Source: Cryptomeria japonica
Taxonomy: Eukaryota; Streptophyta; Pinopsida; Cupressales; Cupressaceae
DNA: 64,000 bases
Direction: 5' to 3'
Assembly: GCF_030272615.1 (NCBI RefSeq)
Contig: NC_081409.1
Span: 203,113,949-203,177,948 of the forward strand
Within the stretch, counting starts at the first letter, position 1, and every line of letters starts with the position of its first letter. Shown in pieces: positions 61,060 to 64,000 of the stretch. The position numbers and the translations under genes are program-made. Under the pieces are notes generated by a model. It was given only the letters and a program-made list of their open reading frames with translations, was not told the origin of the DNA and searched no databases.

Positions 61060-61194
61060 TGTTGGTGTTGGAAATAAGCCACACCCGAACTGACGATGGA
61101 TTGGTCCAAGAGGGGCCAGTAGCTCAGTGATAGAGCACTCCAAAAACCTATGGAAGGTCCTAGGTTTGAGTCCTACCTGGTCCATGTCTCAACA
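61060..61194 (+). repeat. 3' LTR of the TRIM, 135 bp, with tRNA-like module
   Basis: It begins TGTTGGTGTTGGAAATAAGC and ends CATGTCTCAACA. The tRNA-like part is 61113-61184. Confidence 0.9.
61113..61184 (+). other. tRNA-like module in the TRIM LTR (72 nt)
   Basis: The acceptor stem GGGCCAG/CTGGTCC pairs at all seven positions with one G-U. The D-arm is GCTC/GAGC, and the T-arm CTAGG-TTTGAGT-CCTAC has four of five pairs. A box TAGCTCAGTGA and B box GGTTTGAGTCC are present. The anticodon arm is degenerate (CTCCA-AAAACCTA-TGGAA). It ends with a discriminator A ten bases before the LTR end. A true tRNA gene is unlikely given the loop of eight bases. Confidence 0.7.
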
Positions 61195-61539
61195 ATATTA
61201 CATATTATATAATATATAATATATAATATATATACACACACACATGTGTGTATGTATGTGTATTGCCTTTTGATATTTTATGTGTATGTGCATATATTGA
61301 TATATATTGTGTTTTGATATCTTATTGTACTGTATTGTATTCCTCTCTCTCTCTCTCTCAAGACCCCACATAACACCTAATGACCTCTTCATACCATGTA
61401 TGATATCTCAAGGGGTCAAATGGTGTCTCAAGGGGTCATATGGTGTTGAAACACATGTGTGGCTCAATTAGGACCCCACATGACCCCTAATGACATCATG
61501 TGACATGTCTTCCTCTCCCCCCATCTCCCTCCCTCCCTT

Positions 61540-61584
<45 letters not shown>

Positions 61585-61900
61585 GGCCCCACACAACACA
61601 ACATGAGGTCCCTTTAGGAGCATATGATATCCTAAGGGGTCATAGGGTGTCCTGAGGTGGCAAAATAAACCATTATTACAATTTAAAAAGTAGTGCCAAT
61701 ATTGCTTACACAATTCAACACCTAAGGGGTCATAGGACACCATATGACCCTTTAGAACACCATACGAACCATAACGACACAATATGGTGTCTTAAAGGGT
61801 GGTAGGACACAATATGACCCCTAAGGACACATTACATGACCCATAATGACAGGGTCATATGTTGTCGTAAGGGGTCATACGGTATCCTAAGGTGGAAAGA
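61195..61900. repeat. Microsatellites and GGGGTCATA-type repeats
   Basis: TAATATA and CA/TG microsatellites run to about 61260, and a CT run lies at 61543-61582. From 61404 to 61885 the words AAGGGGTCATA, its complement TATGACCCCT and GGTGTCCTAAGG recur at least ten times in both orientations. A segment with AACCATTATTACAAT appears at about 61668 and again at about 61913, indicating a duplication with a 245-bp step. Confidence 0.75.
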
Positions 61901-62034
61901 TGAACCATTATTACAATATAAAAATTAGTAACAATAATGCTTAAAATAATAACAAACCAACATGCTCCCCCTCTCTCCCTTCCTCCATACCCCATCCCTC
62001 TCTCTCTTCTTCTCTCCCTCCCCACTCTTTGCCT

Positions 62035-62379
62035 CCCTACCCCCTTTATCTCCGTTACTTTATATTGTTGTATTACAATTAGGTATTCCATGTAGTGGTC
62101 ACCATTTGGATGAACAGTAGACCTAATAATCCTAAGGTCCACAATTTGAGCAGCAGAGGCTATGCTTTCCTTGATATTCTTAACATTTGAATCATTGTAC
62201 AAAACCCATTGTGCGTCATCCCTCAACCACACTCCTCCTGTTGTTGGGCTTTGGGCAATCTTTGGTAATGCACATTTTTTCTTTCCAATTTGTTCCCCTA
62301 CAATTCTTAGAATACTAAGAGCCACACGACGGAGTTGTTTCCAAGTTGTCGGTCTCAAATAAACATCCTCACATTTTTG
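62035..62379 (-). pseudogene. Unrecognised ORF with protein-like composition
   Basis: On the minus strand a frame open from about 62379 reads DVYLRPTTWKQLRRVALSIL and continues with SPTTGGVWLRDDAQWVLYND. It ends with STVHPNGDHYMEYLIVIQQY near 62060 before entering CT repeats. There is no ATG at a sensible place, and the open frame continues to 61855 only through low-complexity repeats. Composition looks like a real soluble protein exon rather than repeat translation. I do not recognise the family. It may be an exon, a captured gene fragment or part of a transposon protein. Confidence 0.4.
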
Positions 62380-62482
62380 TAGTCACATCAAATAAATATT
62401 CTCACATTTTGCAATCATGTCAAATAAATAAGAGTTCTTTAAAAGATGTGTATATAGATATTTTATTAATGATATTAAACTT

Positions 62483-62945
<463 letters not shown>

Positions 62946-63509
62946 CTTTTCCTTCATGTTTTCTTTACTACAAAAAGTGTTTACGATACGAGGAACTGGG
63001 ACTATTAGTTCATTGGTCTGCTAAACATTTTTAAGGCCTAACAGTGCATAAGAGGTCTTTATATGTACCAGAAATTTTAACGTTGGTCTGCAAACATTTT
63101 TTAGGGCCTAACAACACGTACGAGGTTACTAAAAAGACCACATACGCAGTACTGGGACATATACTTTTAGTTTCCCAGCCACCTCAACAACCTCAAAAGA
63201 AGTTTTTGAGGTCATTGGAGGCCCTACTGCAATTATGTCTGTGCTTCTGTGACTATTTTATACATAGAAGTAAGTGATTTTTTTTGTTTTTGCATGATTT
63301 CAAATGATTGAATTGTTGTTCTTATTAGTTTTGTCAATGTTATTGTTATTGTTTAATAGTTTTGATTCAAAAAAGCAATGACAATTATCAAATTTATGGT
63401 TATTTTATTGTTTATTAACTTTTGTTTACATATATATGTAATATGATTCTATTTAGGACAACTCATATCAACCGTGGGAAAGAACAAGAAAGGAACGATG
63501 GAACAATGA
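62946..63509. other. Non-repetitive spacer
   Basis: TTGGTCTGC...AACATTTTT...GGCCTAACA occurs twice (about 63013 and 63083), a small duplication. No gene is assigned. Confidence 0.4.
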
Positions 63510-64000
63510 GAGGCTAAAAAGGAAAGACAAAGACAACGTATGAAGAAATTACATGACATAAGAACAATGAGACAAGAAGGTATGTCATCCTCAACAGCTC
63601 AATTCGATTTACCAAATGAACATAATGCACCTAATTGAATTGAAGAAGAGACATTTGATTTACCATATGAACCTAATGCAATTGAAGAATAGACCACATT
63701 CAATAATCAATTAAACGATGAACATACACCTACTCTATTTGATAAATTGAATGTACCCAATGCACGCAATGCATCGATGTTAACACCTCCTAGAATAATT
63801 TGTAGGAAACCAAAGTATCTAATTGACATTGATGAGAATATATTGAAGCTAATGCCCGATAAAATGAATGAACAAACTTGTAGGAGAATGGTTAAAATAG
63901 CATGGCAAAACTATTTTGAAAACTTAAATAAAATCACAAGATTTCAATTAATTGTTCAAATGATTAAAAATTTGAATTTTAGAGAGACAATGAAAATTCT
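63510..64000 (+). pseudogene. Decayed ORF of unknown function, runs off window
   Basis: The frame starting after a stop at 63507 reads EAKKERQRQRMKKLHDIRTM. It continues with two stops (about 63636 and 63690) through a part with MLTPPRIICRKPKYLIDID and CRRMVKIAWQNYFENLN to the window end. The charged RERQRQR-type opening is reminiscent of N-terminal parts of some Helitron-like or other transposon proteins, but I see no diagnostic motif. More sequence to the right would be needed to identify it. Confidence 0.35.

Larger units (their letters stand above)
43914..61194 (+). mobile_element. Miniature LTR element (TRIM) with tRNA-like LTRs, split by a 17-kb nested insertion
   Basis: The two halves are 43914-44018 and 60973-61194. 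ATATT flanks the whole at 43909-43913 and 61195-61199. After subtracting the insertion and its duplicated CTAGT, the element is about 327 bp: 5' LTR about 128 bp, interior 64 bp (60996-61059), 3' LTR 135 bp. The interior consists of little more than a primer-binding site and a polypurine tract, the definition of a TRIM. It cannot code for protein and must have been moved by proteins of another element, for which the Copia copy at 35922-39313 is a candidate. Confidence 0.85.

Noticed and set aside
61113-61184. A genuine nuclear tRNA gene
   Set aside because: The anticodon loop has eight bases and varies between copies, the B box has a substitution, and the block always lies inside the same LTR.

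Overview
The window is repeat-dense nuclear DNA of a plant. The evidence is plant LTR-retrotransposon lineages (Copia/Sirevirus-like, Tat-type and chromovirus Ty3/gypsy) primed by initiator-tRNA-Met-type sites, an Au-type small tRNA-derived SINE, and one short intron-containing host gene with ABA-type promoter motifs. The density of old nested elements would fit a large genome such as a gymnosperm, but that assignment is an inference.

Layout. 1-786 is a dispersed repeat of unknown type (related copies near 23.4 kb and 42.6 kb). 787-6950 is a pol-less Copia-like element: LTR, gag with four CCHC knuckles, an internal TATA-containing leader, a long unrecognised second ORF, two polypurine tracts and an LTR. 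It sits in the 5' LTR of a decayed Tat-type gypsy element (6951-22774) that carries gag, protease, a G-patch, RT, two RNase H domains, integrase and a long minisatellite 3' region. A 760-bp solo LTR (8191-8950, TSD AAAAG) lies in its leader. 22775-29072 holds AT-rich DNA, a 2.3-kb pyrimidine-rich tract and a Copia remnant. 29073-31930 is a second pol-less Copia-like element, truncated. A miniature LTR element (32575-32775) lies just upstream of the only convincing host gene (33125-33593, two exons, mitochondrial LEA-like protein of 127 residues). 35.9-39.3 kb (minus strand) is a Copia element interrupted by a 1,085-bp DNA transposon. 41.2-42.6 kb is a gypsy gag fragment, and 43514-43641 is a SINE with perfect 12-bp TSDs.

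43914-61194 is a nested set. A miniature element (TSD ATATT) was split inside its 5' LTR by a large LTR (44019-60967, TSD CTAGT). That LTR was in turn entered by a nearly intact chromovirus (46285-57875) with 3.56-kb LTRs. The right end has microsatellites, GGGGTCATA-type repeats, one unexplained minus-strand ORF and a decayed ORF running off the window.

The most interesting signal is a family of very short LTRs (about 135 bp). Each contains a nearly complete tRNA-like fold with Pol III A and B boxes, followed with zero spacing by an initiator-Met primer-binding site. The same LTR occurs on miniature elements (64-bp interior) and on the 35.9-39.3 kb Copia element, which suggests a non-autonomous/autonomous pair. 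It resembles the Cassandra idea (5S rRNA promoter inside an LTR) but uses a tRNA-like module. I do not recall a described family of this type.
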